From: DASWJZ01 sp963814905
GTDB lineage: Bacteria > Pseudomonadota > Alphaproteobacteria > Rhizobiales > Afifellaceae
NCBI GenBank assembly: GCA_963814905.1
Contig: CAWFEM010000012.1
Location: 62,001-126,000, forward strand
DNA: 64,000 nucleotides
Direction of reading: 5' to 3'
Under the pieces are notes generated by a model. It ran no database searches. It saw only the letters and a program-made list of their open reading frames with translations, and was not told where the DNA came from. A program made the translations under genes and the position numbers. This document shows, one piece after another, positions 1-8,583 of the stretch; the stretch's first letter is position 1; every line of letters begins with the position of its first letter.

Positions 1-951
1 CTCCAGGCGCGGGTGGACGCGCTTCGGCAGGCTCGGGATCGAGACCATGATCGTGAGCGCCAGGAACAGGAGGAGAAATCCCGAGAGGGGAGCGTGGAAG
101 CCGCCTGTGATGAGCTGGTTTCCGAACGTCTCGATCGGCAGGAGGACGGCGCGCTTCGTCCCGTCCCCGAAGATCGCGCGCCAAAGCGAGGAGGCTGTGG
201 CGTCTTCGAACCAGCCGACGAAACGGGAATTGTAGAAGACGGCGTGGATCGGAGTGCCGAAGCGATAGAGGTCCTTGCTGGAGGGCGCGGTGATGAAATG
301 GAAGAGCGGCGAGACACCGGTACCACCGATGACCAGCGCGGCGGTGCAAAGGAGCTTGCTCGCGAAGCGCAGCCGGAGGGAGGAGAGGAACTCCCACGCC
401 AGCGTGATGACAAGGCTCGCGAACAGGATTGCCGCGATGTTGAAGCTGGTGCCCGGCTCAAGCTGGAAGAACCGGCCGAGCAGGGCAGCGCAGTACTGCT
501 GGAACGTGTAGTAATAGTCGAGGGTCTGAGACGGGAACCAGTAGTCGAGGGGAGGCAGCTTGGTGCCCGCCATGTAATTCGCGACGAGATGGAAATCGGT
601 CAGACGGTCGTTGTCCTCGACGATGTCGGGCGAGGTACGGCGGAAGAACAGGCAGAAGAGGAAGGCAGCGAAGAAGACGTACTGGCTATCGGAGAATGCC
701 TGATCGGAACCTCGCCGCCAGTCACGCCAGAGCACATAGGCGGCGGCCGCGGTGAGGGGGATGAACGCCACGCTGAGATCGCCGAGCCCGACAAAATGCT
801 CGATCGAGAAGAGCGCGGCGCATAGGCCGACGATCCCGACGGTGCGCGCCGTCGCGGGAAGCGGAATGGTTCGGTAGACGAGGAGCGCGAGCGCGGTGAT
901 GTCGACGAAGAGAGCGGCGAATACGCCGAGAAGGTAGACCGTATTGATCAT
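1..951 (-). CDS. DUF2298 (YYY-type) membrane protein, C-terminus cut by window edge
   Basis: Reading leftward from the ATG at 951 there are 317 uninterrupted codons to base 1, so the gene continues beyond the window. The visible part is strongly hydrophobic: it opens with a membrane segment, has more around residues 40-75 and 90-100, and ends in another hydrophobic segment. Residues about 120-160 carry DFHLVANYMAG, DYWFPSQTLDYYYTFQQY and a run of aromatic residues typical of the DUF2298 family of polytopic membrane proteins, named for a YYY signature. Members are long proteins of unknown, possibly cell-surface glycan-related function. The plus-strand ORF over the same DNA is charged, low-complexity antisense and was discarded. 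Family membership is fairly sure; function is unknown. Confidence 0.72.
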   Translation of the reverse strand, partial: MINTVYLLGVFAALFVDITALALLVYRTIPLPATARTVGIVGLCAALFSIEHFVGLGDLSVAFIPLTAAAAYVLWRDWRRGSDQAFSDSQYVFFAAFLFCLFFRRTSPDIVEDNDRLTDFHLVANYMAGTKLPPLDYWFPSQTLDYYYTFQQYCAALLGRFFQLEPGTSFNIAAILFASLVITLAWEFLSSLRLRFASKLLCTAALVIGGTGVSPLFHFITAPSSKDLYRFGTPIHAVFYNSRFVGWFEDATASSLWRAIFGDGTKRAVLLPIETFGNQLITGGFHAPLSGFLLLFLALTIMVSIPSLPKRVHPRLE

Positions 952-1192
952 GCGGACAGATCGCGCTCTCCGGCCCAGCCGTTTCCCGGCCTCAGATGCC
1001 CGATCTGCCTAGCCGCGCCCAGCGTCTTCGCGATGACGGATGCAAACGGACCCCCCAAGGGCTCGCAGCGTAACAGAAATTTGCTCCGGTGCTATAGTGG
1101 CAGCCCTTCGCATTTGAAAGGGCTCCCGGGCAACACCTTGACAGCGGGAATGTCGCCGTTCTTCTGGCGGTCGTCTCGCGCCCGGATTTCCG

Positions 1193-1939
1193 ATGAAGCT
1201 AATCGCCTATCTCCCAGACGGACAGAAGATCGACATTCGGCCGGCGCCCGCCGAACGCGATTGGATGGAAATGACAGATCAGCAATTCGCCAATCGCTGC
1301 CTGCCGCTCACCATCGCCAATGCCTATGGGTGGGAACTGCTCTGCACGAACACGTTCAGGGCGGTCTGGAATGGGCAGAACAGCCTCGACGCCATCAAGA
1401 TATTGTTCGACGGAGAGGGCATTCCTCCGGCGGTCAGTCATTTCGGACACGGCGTTCTCACCTTTCATGTCTCCTGCGTCTTCCGTACGGAGCCGGGCTA
1501 CGATCTGATGGTGCAGGGCCCGGTCAATCGCCCGAAGGATGCAATCGCGCCGCTGCAAGGCATCGTCGAGACCGACTGGTCTCCCTATACGTTCACGATG
1601 AACTGGCTCTTCACGCGTCCGGGGATCGTCGAGTTCGAGAAGGGTGAACCGTTCTGCGCGGTCTTCCCGGTCAAGCGCGGAGAGATCGAGGACACCGAGC
1701 CCGAGCTCCGACTGATGTCCTCAGACCCCGACTTGGACGCGCATTTCCGCGCATGGCGCGACGGGCGCCTGAAGTTCAATGCCGATCTGAAGGAAACCGG
1801 ATCGAAGGCTCAGCAAGAAAAATGGCAGAAGACGTACCATCGCGGAAAAAATCCGGATGGAACTGCGGGTGCTCCGGAAGGCCATCGCACGCGAGTCCGG
1901 CTGCGCCCGTTCCGGCCCCTTCCGGAGTCCGAAAAATAA
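1193..1939 (+). CDS. DUF6065 family protein
   Basis: A soluble 248-aa protein starting MKLIAYLPDGQ. It matches what I know of the DUF6065 family: an N-terminal RPAPxxRDWM motif (residues 17-25), then RCLPLTIANAYGWE (about 35-48), an SHFGHGVLTFH segment, GPVNRPKDAIAPLQGIVETDW (split over about 105-125) and a FPVKRG/E motif. The C-terminus is basic and proline rich. No signal peptide or membrane segment is visible and no catalytic motif is recognised. The gene stands alone between the divergent DUF2298 gene and the convergent GntR regulator. Upstream (1102-1124) there is a 7-bp stem-loop, AGCCCTT/AAGGGCT. The function of this family is not known. Confidence 0.75.
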   Translation: MKLIAYLPDGQKIDIRPAPAERDWMEMTDQQFANRCLPLTIANAYGWELLCTNTFRAVWNGQNSLDAIKILFDGEGIPPAVSHFGHGVLTFHVSCVFRTEPGYDLMVQGPVNRPKDAIAPLQGIVETDWSPYTFTMNWLFTRPGIVEFEKGEPFCAVFPVKRGEIEDTEPELRLMSSDPDLDAHFRAWRDGRLKFNADLKETGSKAQQEKWQKTYHRGKNPDGTAGAPEGHRTRVRLRPFRPLPESEK

Positions 1940-1968
1940 CCGTTTGAAGATTTCCCGACGCGTGCGGC

Positions 1969-2721
1969 TTAGCCGTTGACCGCCGGCGGCATCGTTACGT
2001 CGACATGCATGTGCGTCGCGATGCTGCGCTCGAGGAACTCCATGAAGCGGCCGCGGAACTGCGCGGCGTGGGCGTGCGCCGCCTGCTCTGCACTTTCCGC
2101 ATCCCTGCTCCTGATCGCTTCAACCATCGCCGTATGGTCGGCGCCGATAGTGCGCATGCCGTCCGGCTCGAGCATCTTGTATTCGAAATGGACGTGCAGC
2201 ATGCGGCGGCCTTCGTCGAGCAGCCGCTTGTAGAAGGCCGTGTAGTAGGGGTTCTTGCCTGCCCGGGCGACCGTCATGTGGAACGTGTGGTTCGCCTCGA
2301 TCATCGGAAGCGAATCCGCGCGCTCGATCGTCTCGCGCACCTTCTCTTCATGGTTGGCGGCCGCGGCAACGATCTTCTGCAAATCCTCTTCCGTGCGGCG
2401 CAGAGCCGCGAGACGCGTCACCACGCGCTGCAGCAGATCGAGCGCGTCGAGGAAATGCGGCATGCCTTCGAAATTGATGGGCGTGACGATCGTGCTGCGG
2501 CTTGGGAGAATAACGACCAGGCCTTCGCTCGAAAGGCGCACGAGCGCTTCGCGGACGGGAGAACGCGAAAGCCGGAACCGTTCGCTGAGGCTGACCTCGT
2601 CGAGCGGCGCGCCGGGGGCGATCTGCATCCTGAGGATTTCCTCTCTCAGGCTGGCATAGACGCGGGCGCTGCCCGTTTCCTTGCCGACATTCACCAGTTC
2701 GCCACGGTTTTGCGTGCGCAT
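1969..2721 (-). CDS. GntR-family regulator, FCD subfamily
   Basis: DNA-binding regulator of 250 aa. The N-terminal winged helix (about residues 15-80) has the GntR pattern: ILRMQIAPGAPLDEVSLSERF, then RSPVREALVRLSSEGLV. The C-terminal all-helical FCD domain has the expected ligand/metal residues: NHTFHMTVARAGKNPYY in the middle and a late ADHTAMVEAIRSRD, then HAHAAQFR. I chose the ATG at 2721, preceded by AAAGG about 9 nt upstream; a GTG at 2760 would add 13 residues. It is divergent from the importer/catabolic operon that begins at 3332, with two TTGTCnACA sites between, so it most likely controls that operon and perhaps the minus-strand lyase operon. The ligand is probably an imino acid or a derived sugar-like acid (inference). 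Confidence 0.88.
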   Translation of the reverse strand: MRTQNRGELVNVGKETGSARVYASLREEILRMQIAPGAPLDEVSLSERFRLSRSPVREALVRLSSEGLVVILPSRSTIVTPINFEGMPHFLDALDLLQRVVTRLAALRRTEEDLQKIVAAAANHEEKVRETIERADSLPMIEANHTFHMTVARAGKNPYYTAFYKRLLDEGRRMLHVHFEYKMLEPDGMRTIGADHTAMVEAIRSRDAESAEQAAHAHAAQFRGRFMEFLERSIATHMHVDVTMPPAVNG

Positions 2722-2802
2722 TCTTTTCGACCTTTCAAGGCGAGGCGGTTTCAATATCACCCGACTTCTCGTTGAAAAAGGGGGCGCGGAGCCCGGAAAC
2801 GC

Positions 2803-3084
2803 TCATCGAGCGGCTTGATCCCCGTCATCGCGTGCGGCTGCGTCAAAATGGCCGCCGGGCCGGCGCCGTAGCGCCGCTCCCACCGGCGAGGAAGTCGAAG
2901 TCGATCCCTTTGTCGGCCTGCGTGACATGTTCGACGAACGGCCTTTCATAGCCGCGCTCGGCCCCGGCCGGCGGCGGGCGCCAGGCGTCGCGACGTTCGC
3001 GAACTCCGAATCGTTCACATGAAGATGCAGAACGCGGCGTGGACTGCATGATTGATGCTTGCATGGACCCTCAACATTGTCCAC
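2803..3084 (-). other. Possible decayed coding remnant in the regulator-importer intergenic region
   Basis: Two overlapping minus-strand frames (2803-3084 and 2843-3064) have protein-like pieces. One frame gives HLHVNDSEFANVATPGA, which looks like the end of a xylose-isomerase-like TIM barrel. The other gives RPFVEHVTQADKGIDFDFLA. Neither is a complete domain and neither has a convincing ribosome site. This could be a frameshifted remnant or chance. The rest of the 2722-3331 interval holds the regulatory sites listed separately. Confidence 0.2.
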
Positions 3085-3097
3085 ACTTTGTCTACAA
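3077..3097. promoter_or_regulatory. Two TTGTCnACA direct repeats, candidate GntR operator
   Basis: TTGTCCACA (3077-3085) and TTGTCTACA (3088-3096) lie 11 bp apart, one helical turn. The second extends to TTGTCTACAA, an inverted repeat of TTGT and ACAA. FCD-type GntR proteins commonly bind T-GT-n-AC-A palindromes, and an FCD regulator gene lies next door in divergent orientation. That binding is inference. Confidence 0.5.
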
Positions 3098-3159
3098 CGA
3101 GATGACAGCTCCGCCGGCGGGCGATGCGCGGCGGCGGAAACGCAGGATTTGTCAGCATT

Positions 3160-3178
3160 TTGGCGTGTTTGACGCCAA
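3160..3178. promoter_or_regulatory. Inverted repeat TTGGCGT-5-ACGCCAA upstream of the importer
   Basis: A perfect 7-bp inverted repeat separated by GTTTG, about 150 bp before the binding-protein gene. It could be a second operator or an mRNA 5' hairpin. It has no T-tract, so it is unlikely to be a terminator. Confidence 0.35.
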
Positions 3179-3331
3179 TGTTCGGAGGCTGTTGCTGCCC
3201 CCGGCGGGGAGGCATGTGAGCGGCCGGCTCGAACCTGGAGCGCGCTCCCTCGGGCGGCGTCGCGCCGACAGAATTGGCGATCGGTTCCTTGCGGTCGCGG
3301 AACGGGCGGTCAGCCCAATAAGGAGGGTACG

Positions 3332-4450
3332 ATGAAGCGAACGTTGTTAGTTTCTCTGCTGGCAGGCGCGGCATTCGCCGTTGCCGCTCCAGCCTTCGCC
3401 GACATGAGCATCGGAACCGCCGGTCCGCTCTCCAACGCCGAGGCGCTGTTCGGAAACACTTGGCAGAACGGCATGCAGCTCGCGATCGACGAGGCGAATG
3501 CCGCCGGCGGCATCAACGGCGAAAAGCTCGTTCTCGTTCGGCAGGACGATCAGGGCGATCCGAAGCAGGGCACCTTGCTGGCGCAGAAATTTTGCGACGA
3601 CAGCTCCATCCTCGCGGTGATCGCGAACTTCAACAGCGGCGTGACCATTCCCTCGTCCGACGTCTACAATCGTTGCGGCTTGGCGCAGGTCACCAATTCG
3701 TCAAACCCGAAAGTGACGCAGCCGGGTTACCAGAACCTCTTCCGGCCGATCGCCAACGACTTCATGCAGGGCGGCGCCCCGGCCGATTATGCGCTGCAGA
3801 GCCTCGGCGCGAAGTCCGCGGCGGTGGTGCAGGACAAGCAGGCCTTCGGAGAAGGCGTCGCGACCGTGTTCCGCGACACCTTCGAGAAGGGCGGGGGCAC
3901 GATCACGTCCTATTCGGGCGTCACCGCGACCGACGTGGACTTCTCCGCCGTCATCACGCAGCTGAAGACCGAGAACCCCGACGTCATCTATTACGGCGGC
4001 ACGATGCCGGGCGTCGGGCTCTTCCTGAAGCAGATGCGTCAGCTCGGCGTCAACGCCACGTTCTTCGCCGCCGACCCCGCTTTCCTTCCGGACTTCATCA
4101 CCACCGCGGCGCCGGGCAGCGAGGGCGCCATCGTCTCCTTCCAGGCGCCTCCCTACAATTCGACCCCCAAGCTGGTGAAATTCAGCGAGGACTATAAGAA
4201 GGCGTTCAACGAGGAGCCGGGGCCCTATTCGGCCTATGGCTACAACGAGGCCTCCGTCATCATCGCAGCGATGAAGCGGGCCGGCTCGGACGTGACGCGG
4301 GAGAGTGTCATCAAGGAGCTCCACAACACCGACCTCGACGGGCTGATGGGTCCGGTTGCCTTCGACGACAAGGGCGAGCTGAAGCAGCCTTCGCTCTTCC
4401 TCTACAAGGTCGACGGTGGCAAATTCGTCCTGGAGTGGCCGAAGAGCTGA
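3332..4450 (+). CDS. ABC importer substrate-binding protein, LivK/amide type
   Basis: Periplasmic ligand-binding subunit (372 aa) of a branched-chain-amino-acid-type importer. A Sec signal peptide ends at the AFA/DMS site (about residue 23). The mature part is a type I periplasmic fold of the Peripla_BP_6 class: IGTAGPLSNAEALFGN at the N-terminus, the AIDEANAAGGINGEKL motif, a VIANFNSGVTIPSS loop and PYSAYGYNEASVI near the hinge. A strong ribosome site, AGGAGGG, sits at 3321-3327. It opens the operon of permeases, ATPases and amino-acid enzymes. LivK-type proteins bind many ligands besides leucine. The neighbours (racemase-family proteins, DadA-like oxidase) suggest an imino acid or D-amino acid here (inference). 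Confidence 0.9.
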   Translation: MKRTLLVSLLAGAAFAVAAPAFADMSIGTAGPLSNAEALFGNTWQNGMQLAIDEANAAGGINGEKLVLVRQDDQGDPKQGTLLAQKFCDDSSILAVIANFNSGVTIPSSDVYNRCGLAQVTNSSNPKVTQPGYQNLFRPIANDFMQGGAPADYALQSLGAKSAAVVQDKQAFGEGVATVFRDTFEKGGGTITSYSGVTATDVDFSAVITQLKTENPDVIYYGGTMPGVGLFLKQMRQLGVNATFFAADPAFLPDFITTAAPGSEGAIVSFQAPPYNSTPKLVKFSEDYKKAFNEEPGPYSAYGYNEASVIIAAMKRAGSDVTRESVIKELHNTDLDGLMGPVAFDDKGELKQPSLFLYKVDGGKFVLEWPKS

Positions 4451-4474
4451 TCCCGAAAGTGGCTCACAACGGTT

Positions 4475-4498
4475 GACGGCCCGCCGCGGCGGGCCGTC
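4475..4498 (+). other. Perfect 24-nt palindrome (mRNA hairpin) after the binding-protein gene
   Basis: GACGGCCCGCCG followed by its exact complement forms a very stable stem in the 80-bp gap between the binding-protein and first permease genes. No T-tract follows. Such hairpins often protect the upstream message, giving more binding protein than permease. That role is inferred. Confidence 0.6.
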
Positions 4499-4530
4499 GC
4501 CGGGTTGATCGATCCGGCCTCGAAGGATTC

Positions 4531-5484
4531 ATGACCGGATTTCTGGTTCAACAGCTCATCAATGCCCTGACGATCGGGGCAATCTACGCCCTGATCGCTC
4601 TCGGCTACACCATGGTCTATGGCGTGCTGCGCCTGATCAATTTCGCCCATAGCGAGATGTTCATGGTGGGCGGGCATATCGCTTTCTTCCTGTTCGCGGC
4701 GACGGCGAGCCTCGCCGGCGGCCCGATCGGCGTTCTCGTCGTGCTCGGTGTCGTCGTGGTGACGTTCGTCGCCGTGGGCCTGCTCGGCGTTGGCATCGAG
4801 ATCGCGGCCTATCGTCCGCTCAGAGGTGCGTCGCGATTGGCGCCAATGTTGAGCGCGCTCGGCGTGGCGATCATCCTGCAGAATTCCGTGATGCTCTTCG
4901 TGAGCCGGCGTCCGCTGCCGTTTCCGGCGTTTCTGCCGGCCGTCTCCTTCGAGGTCTTCGGAGCGATCGTCACACTCAACCAGATCTTCATCGTCGTCTT
5001 CGCGATCGCGCTGATGGTCGGGCTTGCCTGGTTCGTGAACGCGACGACGCTCGGGATCAAGATTCGCGCCGTATCGGAGAACCTCCAGACCGCGCAGCTT
5101 CTCGGCATCAACGTCAATACGCCGATCAGCTTGATCTTCTTCATCGGCCCCGGCCTCGGCGCGATCGCCGGCATGCTTTATTCCGGCTATTACGGCATTG
5201 TCGTCTTCAGCATGGGGTTCATCGTCGGCCTGAAGGCGTTCATCGCCGCCATCCTGGGCGGCATCGGCTCGATTCCGGGCGCTGTGCTCGGCGGCTTCGC
5301 GCTCGGCCTGCTTGAGACCTTCGGCGCCGGCCTCCTGCCGATGCTGACGCACGGCGTGATCGGCTCCGAATACCGCGACATCTTCGCCTTCTCCGTACTC
5401 GTGATCGTGCTCATCGTTCGCCCGGCCGGCTTCCTGGGCGAGACGGTCACGGAAGAAGGCTCCGTCTATAAGCGCGACTTCTGA
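4531..5484 (+). CDS. livH: ABC importer inner-membrane permease, LivH type
   Basis: Polytopic permease, 317 aa, with about eight hydrophobic segments. LivH-family motifs are seen: QQLINALTIGAIYALIALGYT at the N-terminus, MVYGVLRLINFAHSEMFMVG (about residues 29-48), YRPLRGASRLAPML, and the EAA-like loop GLKAFIAAILGGIGSIPGAVLGG (split; about 230-252) that contacts the ATPase. It forms the channel with the LivM-like protein encoded next: its stop ends at 5484 and the next ATG begins at 5485. A GAAGGA ribosome site lies upstream. The symbol states the family, not proven leucine transport. Confidence 0.9.
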   Translation: MTGFLVQQLINALTIGAIYALIALGYTMVYGVLRLINFAHSEMFMVGGHIAFFLFAATASLAGGPIGVLVVLGVVVVTFVAVGLLGVGIEIAAYRPLRGASRLAPMLSALGVAIILQNSVMLFVSRRPLPFPAFLPAVSFEVFGAIVTLNQIFIVVFAIALMVGLAWFVNATTLGIKIRAVSENLQTAQLLGINVNTPISLIFFIGPGLGAIAGMLYSGYYGIVVFSMGFIVGLKAFIAAILGGIGSIPGAVLGGFALGLLETFGAGLLPMLTHGVIGSEYRDIFAFSVLVIVLIVRPAGFLGETVTEEGSVYKRDF

Positions 5485-6492
5485 ATGAGCACGACCGCCT
5501 CGCAGGCAACGGAATCTCTGACGGCGATCCGCACCGGCCGGCTTCGCGCCGTCGCGATCATTGCAATCGTCCTGGGGGCCATTGTTTACGTCGTTCCCAA
5601 CCTGCCCACCTACTACGTGCGCATCATCGACACCGTGCTGATCTACGTCCTCCTCGGCACCGGGCTCAACATGGTGGTCGGCTACGCAGGGCTGCTCGAC
5701 CTCGGCTTCGTCGCCTTCTATGCGATCGGCGCCTATTCCTATGCGATCCTCGCAAGCGGCCAGTTCGACATCCACCTTCCCTTCGGGCTGGTGCTGTTCA
5801 TCGGCGGCGGCCTCGCCGGATTGTCCGGCGTGCTGCTCGGCATTCCGGTGCTCAGGCTGCGCGGCGACTATCTCGCCATCGTCACGCTCGGCTTCGGCGA
5901 GATCATCCGCCTTCTCCTGAACAATCTCGGCTGGATGACCAACGGCCCGCAGGGCATAGCGCGCATCGACGAGCCGTTTCTCTTCGGCTTCGGGCTGAAC
6001 ACGCCGAACGACTTCTTCTGGCTGCTTTTGCCCCTGGTCATCGTGGCGCTGACGCTTGCCTGGCGGCTGGAGCGCTCCATCCTCGGCCTCGGCTGGGCCG
6101 CCATCCGCGAGGATCAGGACGCGGCGCGCGGGATCGGCATCAACACCACGGTCGCGAAGCTCCTCGCCTTCGGTCTTTCCGCCACGCTTGGAGGATTTGC
6201 CGGCGTGATCTTCGCCGGGCTTCAGCGCTTCGTCGATCCGGTCAGCTTCAGTTTCTGGGAATCTCTGACGATCCTGCTCATCATCGTGATCGGCGGCCTC
6301 GGCAACATCATCGGGATCGTCGTCGGCGCGGCCGTTTTGATCGTCGTGCCGGAGCTGCTCAGGGAATATTCCAACTACCGCATGCTGTTCTACGGCTGCG
6401 CGATGGTGCTGATCATCCTGCTCCGCCCACGCGGCCTCATCGACCGCCGCTACAATCCGGGCTGGCTCATGCGCAAGCTGGGTTGGCGATGA
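5485..6492 (+). CDS. livM: ABC importer inner-membrane permease, LivM type
   Basis: Second permease subunit, 335 aa. The N-terminus has a short cytoplasmic stretch and a first membrane helix (about residues 22-40). The diagnostic LivM motif GLNMVVGYAGLLDLGFVAFY is at about residues 55-75. RLRGDYLAIVTLGFGEIIRLL (about 128-148) and GAAVLIVVPELLREY (near 290) follow, and it ends in RPRGLIDRR. The gene abuts the LivH-like gene without a gap and overlaps the next ATPase gene through ATGA at 6489-6492, so the subunits are translationally coupled. Confidence 0.9.
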   Translation: MSTTASQATESLTAIRTGRLRAVAIIAIVLGAIVYVVPNLPTYYVRIIDTVLIYVLLGTGLNMVVGYAGLLDLGFVAFYAIGAYSYAILASGQFDIHLPFGLVLFIGGGLAGLSGVLLGIPVLRLRGDYLAIVTLGFGEIIRLLLNNLGWMTNGPQGIARIDEPFLFGFGLNTPNDFFWLLLPLVIVALTLAWRLERSILGLGWAAIREDQDAARGIGINTTVAKLLAFGLSATLGGFAGVIFAGLQRFVDPVSFSFWESLTILLIIVIGGLGNIIGIVVGAAVLIVVPELLREYSNYRMLFYGCAMVLIILLRPRGLIDRRYNPGWLMRKLGWR

Positions 6493-7343
6493 CGCTTCGG
6501 CTCGAATCGGTGACGAAGCGCTTCGGTGCGCTCCAGGCTGTCGACGAGCTGAGCCTTACGTTCGAGCCGGGCAAGATCACCTCCGTGATCGGCCCGAACG
6601 GGGCGGGGAAGTCGACGGTCATCAATATGTGCGCCGGCTCCTACAAGGTCAGCAGCGGCCGCATCCTGCTCGACGATCTGGAGCTGCAGCGTCTGAAGAA
6701 GCACCAGATCGCCCAGCACGGCGTGGCGCGCACCTATCAGAACATCCGCTTGTTCGATGGCATGACGGTGCTGCAAAATCTCGAGGTCTGCCTGTTCTCC
6801 GAGCTCTTCGGGTCGACCTTCGCGGAGGTCTTCTTCCCCGGTCTGTCGCACCGGATGAAGGAGGAGCGGGTCGAGCGCTGCCGCGTGGTCTTGGAGAACT
6901 TCGGCCTTGCGCATCTCGCCGACGAGCTTGCGGCCGATCTGTCCTACGGCAACCAGAAGCTCCTCGAGATTGCGCGCGCCACCATGCTTCGACCGAGGGT
7001 GCTGATGCTCGACGAGCCGGCTGCCGGGCTCAATCACGGAGAGACGGACCGGCTGAAGCAGACGCTTCGCGAGCTCGCGCGGCCGGACCTCGTCATGATC
7101 GTCGTGGAGCACGACATGAGCCTCGTGATGACGCTCTCCGACCACATCTTCGTCCTTCACCAGGGCCGTTTGCTGTTCGAAGGCACGCCCGCCGAGGTGC
7201 AGGAGAATCTCGCAGTTCAGGAGGCCTATCTTGGCAGTCCCGGAGAGATCGACGAAATCCGACAAGCTGCTCGAAGTCGAGCGAATCGAGTCCGGATACG
7301 GTCGGACGCGGATATTGAGAGGCTTCAACCTGGATCTCTATGA
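6489..7343 (+). CDS. livG: ABC importer ATP-binding protein, LivG type
   Basis: Cytoplasmic ATPase with all ABC motifs: Walker A GPNGAGKST (about residues 36-44), Q-loop TYQNIRLF, signature LSYGNQKLLEIARA, Walker B VLMLDEPAAGL and the H-loop VVEHDMS. I start it at the ATG at 6489, which overlaps the livM stop (ATGA); a TTG at 6483 is the longer alternative. Family members usually end soon after an EAYLG motif. Here the frame runs about 35 residues further and overlaps the next ATPase gene by 113 bp, which may be natural read-on or loss of the original stop. Confidence 0.9.
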   Translation: MTLRLESVTKRFGALQAVDELSLTFEPGKITSVIGPNGAGKSTVINMCAGSYKVSSGRILLDDLELQRLKKHQIAQHGVARTYQNIRLFDGMTVLQNLEVCLFSELFGSTFAEVFFPGLSHRMKEERVERCRVVLENFGLAHLADELAADLSYGNQKLLEIARATMLRPRVLMLDEPAAGLNHGETDRLKQTLRELARPDLVMIVVEHDMSLVMTLSDHIFVLHQGRLLFEGTPAEVQENLAVQEAYLGSPGEIDEIRQAARSRANRVRIRSDADIERLQPGSL

Positions 7344-7971
7344 GGGCGAGGTCGTCGCGGTCGTCGGTCCGAACGGGGCTGGGAAGTCGACGCTCCTCAA
7401 CACGATCAGCGGACTGGCGACCGTGCATGGCGGCGAAATCCGCTTCGCCGGCGAGCGCATCGACGGAATTCCGGCGCACAAGATCACCCGCCGCGGCATC
7501 GGGCATTGCCCGGAGGGGCGGCGCATCTTCCAGCGGCTGACCGTGGAGGAGAACCTCGTCGCCGGTTATATTCCGGGCGGCGCGCTCGGCTACGCGGAGC
7601 TTCGCGACCAGGCGTTTGAGCTTTTTCCCATCCTGACGGAGCGCCGCTCCGCCTCCGCGAGCAGCTTGTCGGGCGGCCAGCAGCAGATGCTTGCCGTGGC
7701 GCGCAGCCTCATGGCGCAGCCGCGGCTTCTGCTTCTCGACGAGCCGTCGCTCGGCCTCGCGCCGCGCATCGTCAACCAGATCCTGGAGATTGTCCTGAAG
7801 CTCGCCGACTCGGGCGTCAGCATCGTGCTGGTGGAGCAGAACGTGAATTTCGCGCTGGAGATTTGCGACTACGCTTATGTGCTGGAGAACGGGTCGGTGA
7901 CCATGTCGGGTCCGGGAACGAAGCTGATCGCCGATCCGCAGTTGCGCGAGGTCTACCTGCCGAAGGTCTGA
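7231..7971 (+). CDS. livF: ABC importer ATP-binding protein, LivF type, TTG start
   Basis: Second ATPase of the importer, 246 aa. It has Walker A GPNGAGKST (about residues 46-54), the LivF-type GHCPEGRRIFQRLTVEENL block, signature LSGGQQQMLAVARSL, Walker B LLLLDEPSLGLAP and H-loop LVEQNV. The start is a TTG at 7231, chosen because AGGAGG (7219-7224) is ideally placed 6 nt upstream and no in-frame ATG precedes Walker A. It closes the five-gene importer LivKHMGF. The next gene (cupin) starts 32 bp later in the same direction. Confidence 0.9.
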   Translation: MAVPERSTKSDKLLEVERIESGYGRTRILRGFNLDLYEGEVVAVVGPNGAGKSTLLNTISGLATVHGGEIRFAGERIDGIPAHKITRRGIGHCPEGRRIFQRLTVEENLVAGYIPGGALGYAELRDQAFELFPILTERRSASASSLSGGQQQMLAVARSLMAQPRLLLLDEPSLGLAPRIVNQILEIVLKLADSGVSIVLVEQNVNFALEICDYAYVLENGSVTMSGPGTKLIADPQLREVYLPKV

Positions 7972-8003
7972 AATCGGGCCTGCGCAAGGAGCGGGAGCAA
8001 AGA

Positions 8004-8531
8004 ATGAGCGAGCAACATTTGCAGGCCGGCCGGCGCGGCGAAGTCCTCGTCGTGCAGCCGGGGGAGGCGCCGAGCTACTGGCAGCCGGTCCCGGCTAACG
8101 GCTTCATCGAGGTCGTCGTGGCGCCCGATCGGGTTTCGATGGAGCACCCGGTCGGCTTCGGCACGCAGACGGTCCCGCCCGGCTGCCATGTGCGCCCGCA
8201 CGCCCATGACCGCAACGAGGAGATCATCCATGTCCTCAACGGGAAGGGGAGGGCGGTCATCGACGACGACGAAGAGGTGCCTCTCGTCAAAGGCACGACG
8301 CTTTTCCTCGGCAAGAACCGGCGTCACACGCTGATCAATGACGGCGACGAGGACATTTCATGGATATGGCTGCTCGTGCCGAACGGGCTTGAAGATTTCT
8401 TCCGCGCGATCGGCCGACAGCGATCGGCCGGCGAAGCGTCGCCCGCGCCGTTTCCACGGCCCGTTGACGTGCGGCAGATTGAGCTCCGCACCGTCTTCGC
8501 GGCGGAGCCGTCCGACCTGGAGCGCAAGTGA
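8004..8531 (+). CDS. Cupin-domain protein
   Basis: Small soluble protein of 175 aa with a single beta-barrel cupin. Motif 1 is GCHVRPHAHDRNEEIIHVLNG: two His of HxH, a Glu in EEIIHVLNG, and G before KGRAVIDDDE. Motif 2 is seen around GKNRRHTLINDG. The ligands support binding of a divalent metal. The ATG at 8004 was preferred over longer starts because it follows a GGAG-like site and begins the conserved part. It lies between the importer and the FAD oxidoreductase. It could be an isomerase/dioxygenase for a pathway intermediate or a small-molecule sensor. The substrate is unknown. Confidence 0.8.
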   Translation: MSEQHLQAGRRGEVLVVQPGEAPSYWQPVPANGFIEVVVAPDRVSMEHPVGFGTQTVPPGCHVRPHAHDRNEEIIHVLNGKGRAVIDDDEEVPLVKGTTLFLGKNRRHTLINDGDEDISWIWLLVPNGLEDFFRAIGRQRSAGEASPAPFPRPVDVRQIELRTVFAAEPSDLERK

Positions 8532-8583
8532 GCGAGCCCGTTTCTTCAACGCATGCGCGGCCGCGGATCGTGGGGTCGTCCTG

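Noticed and set aside
13..825. Plus-strand ORF of 270 codons at the left edge
   Set aside because: It is antisense to the DUF2298 membrane protein, and its product is a low-complexity Arg/Glu-rich string without a domain.
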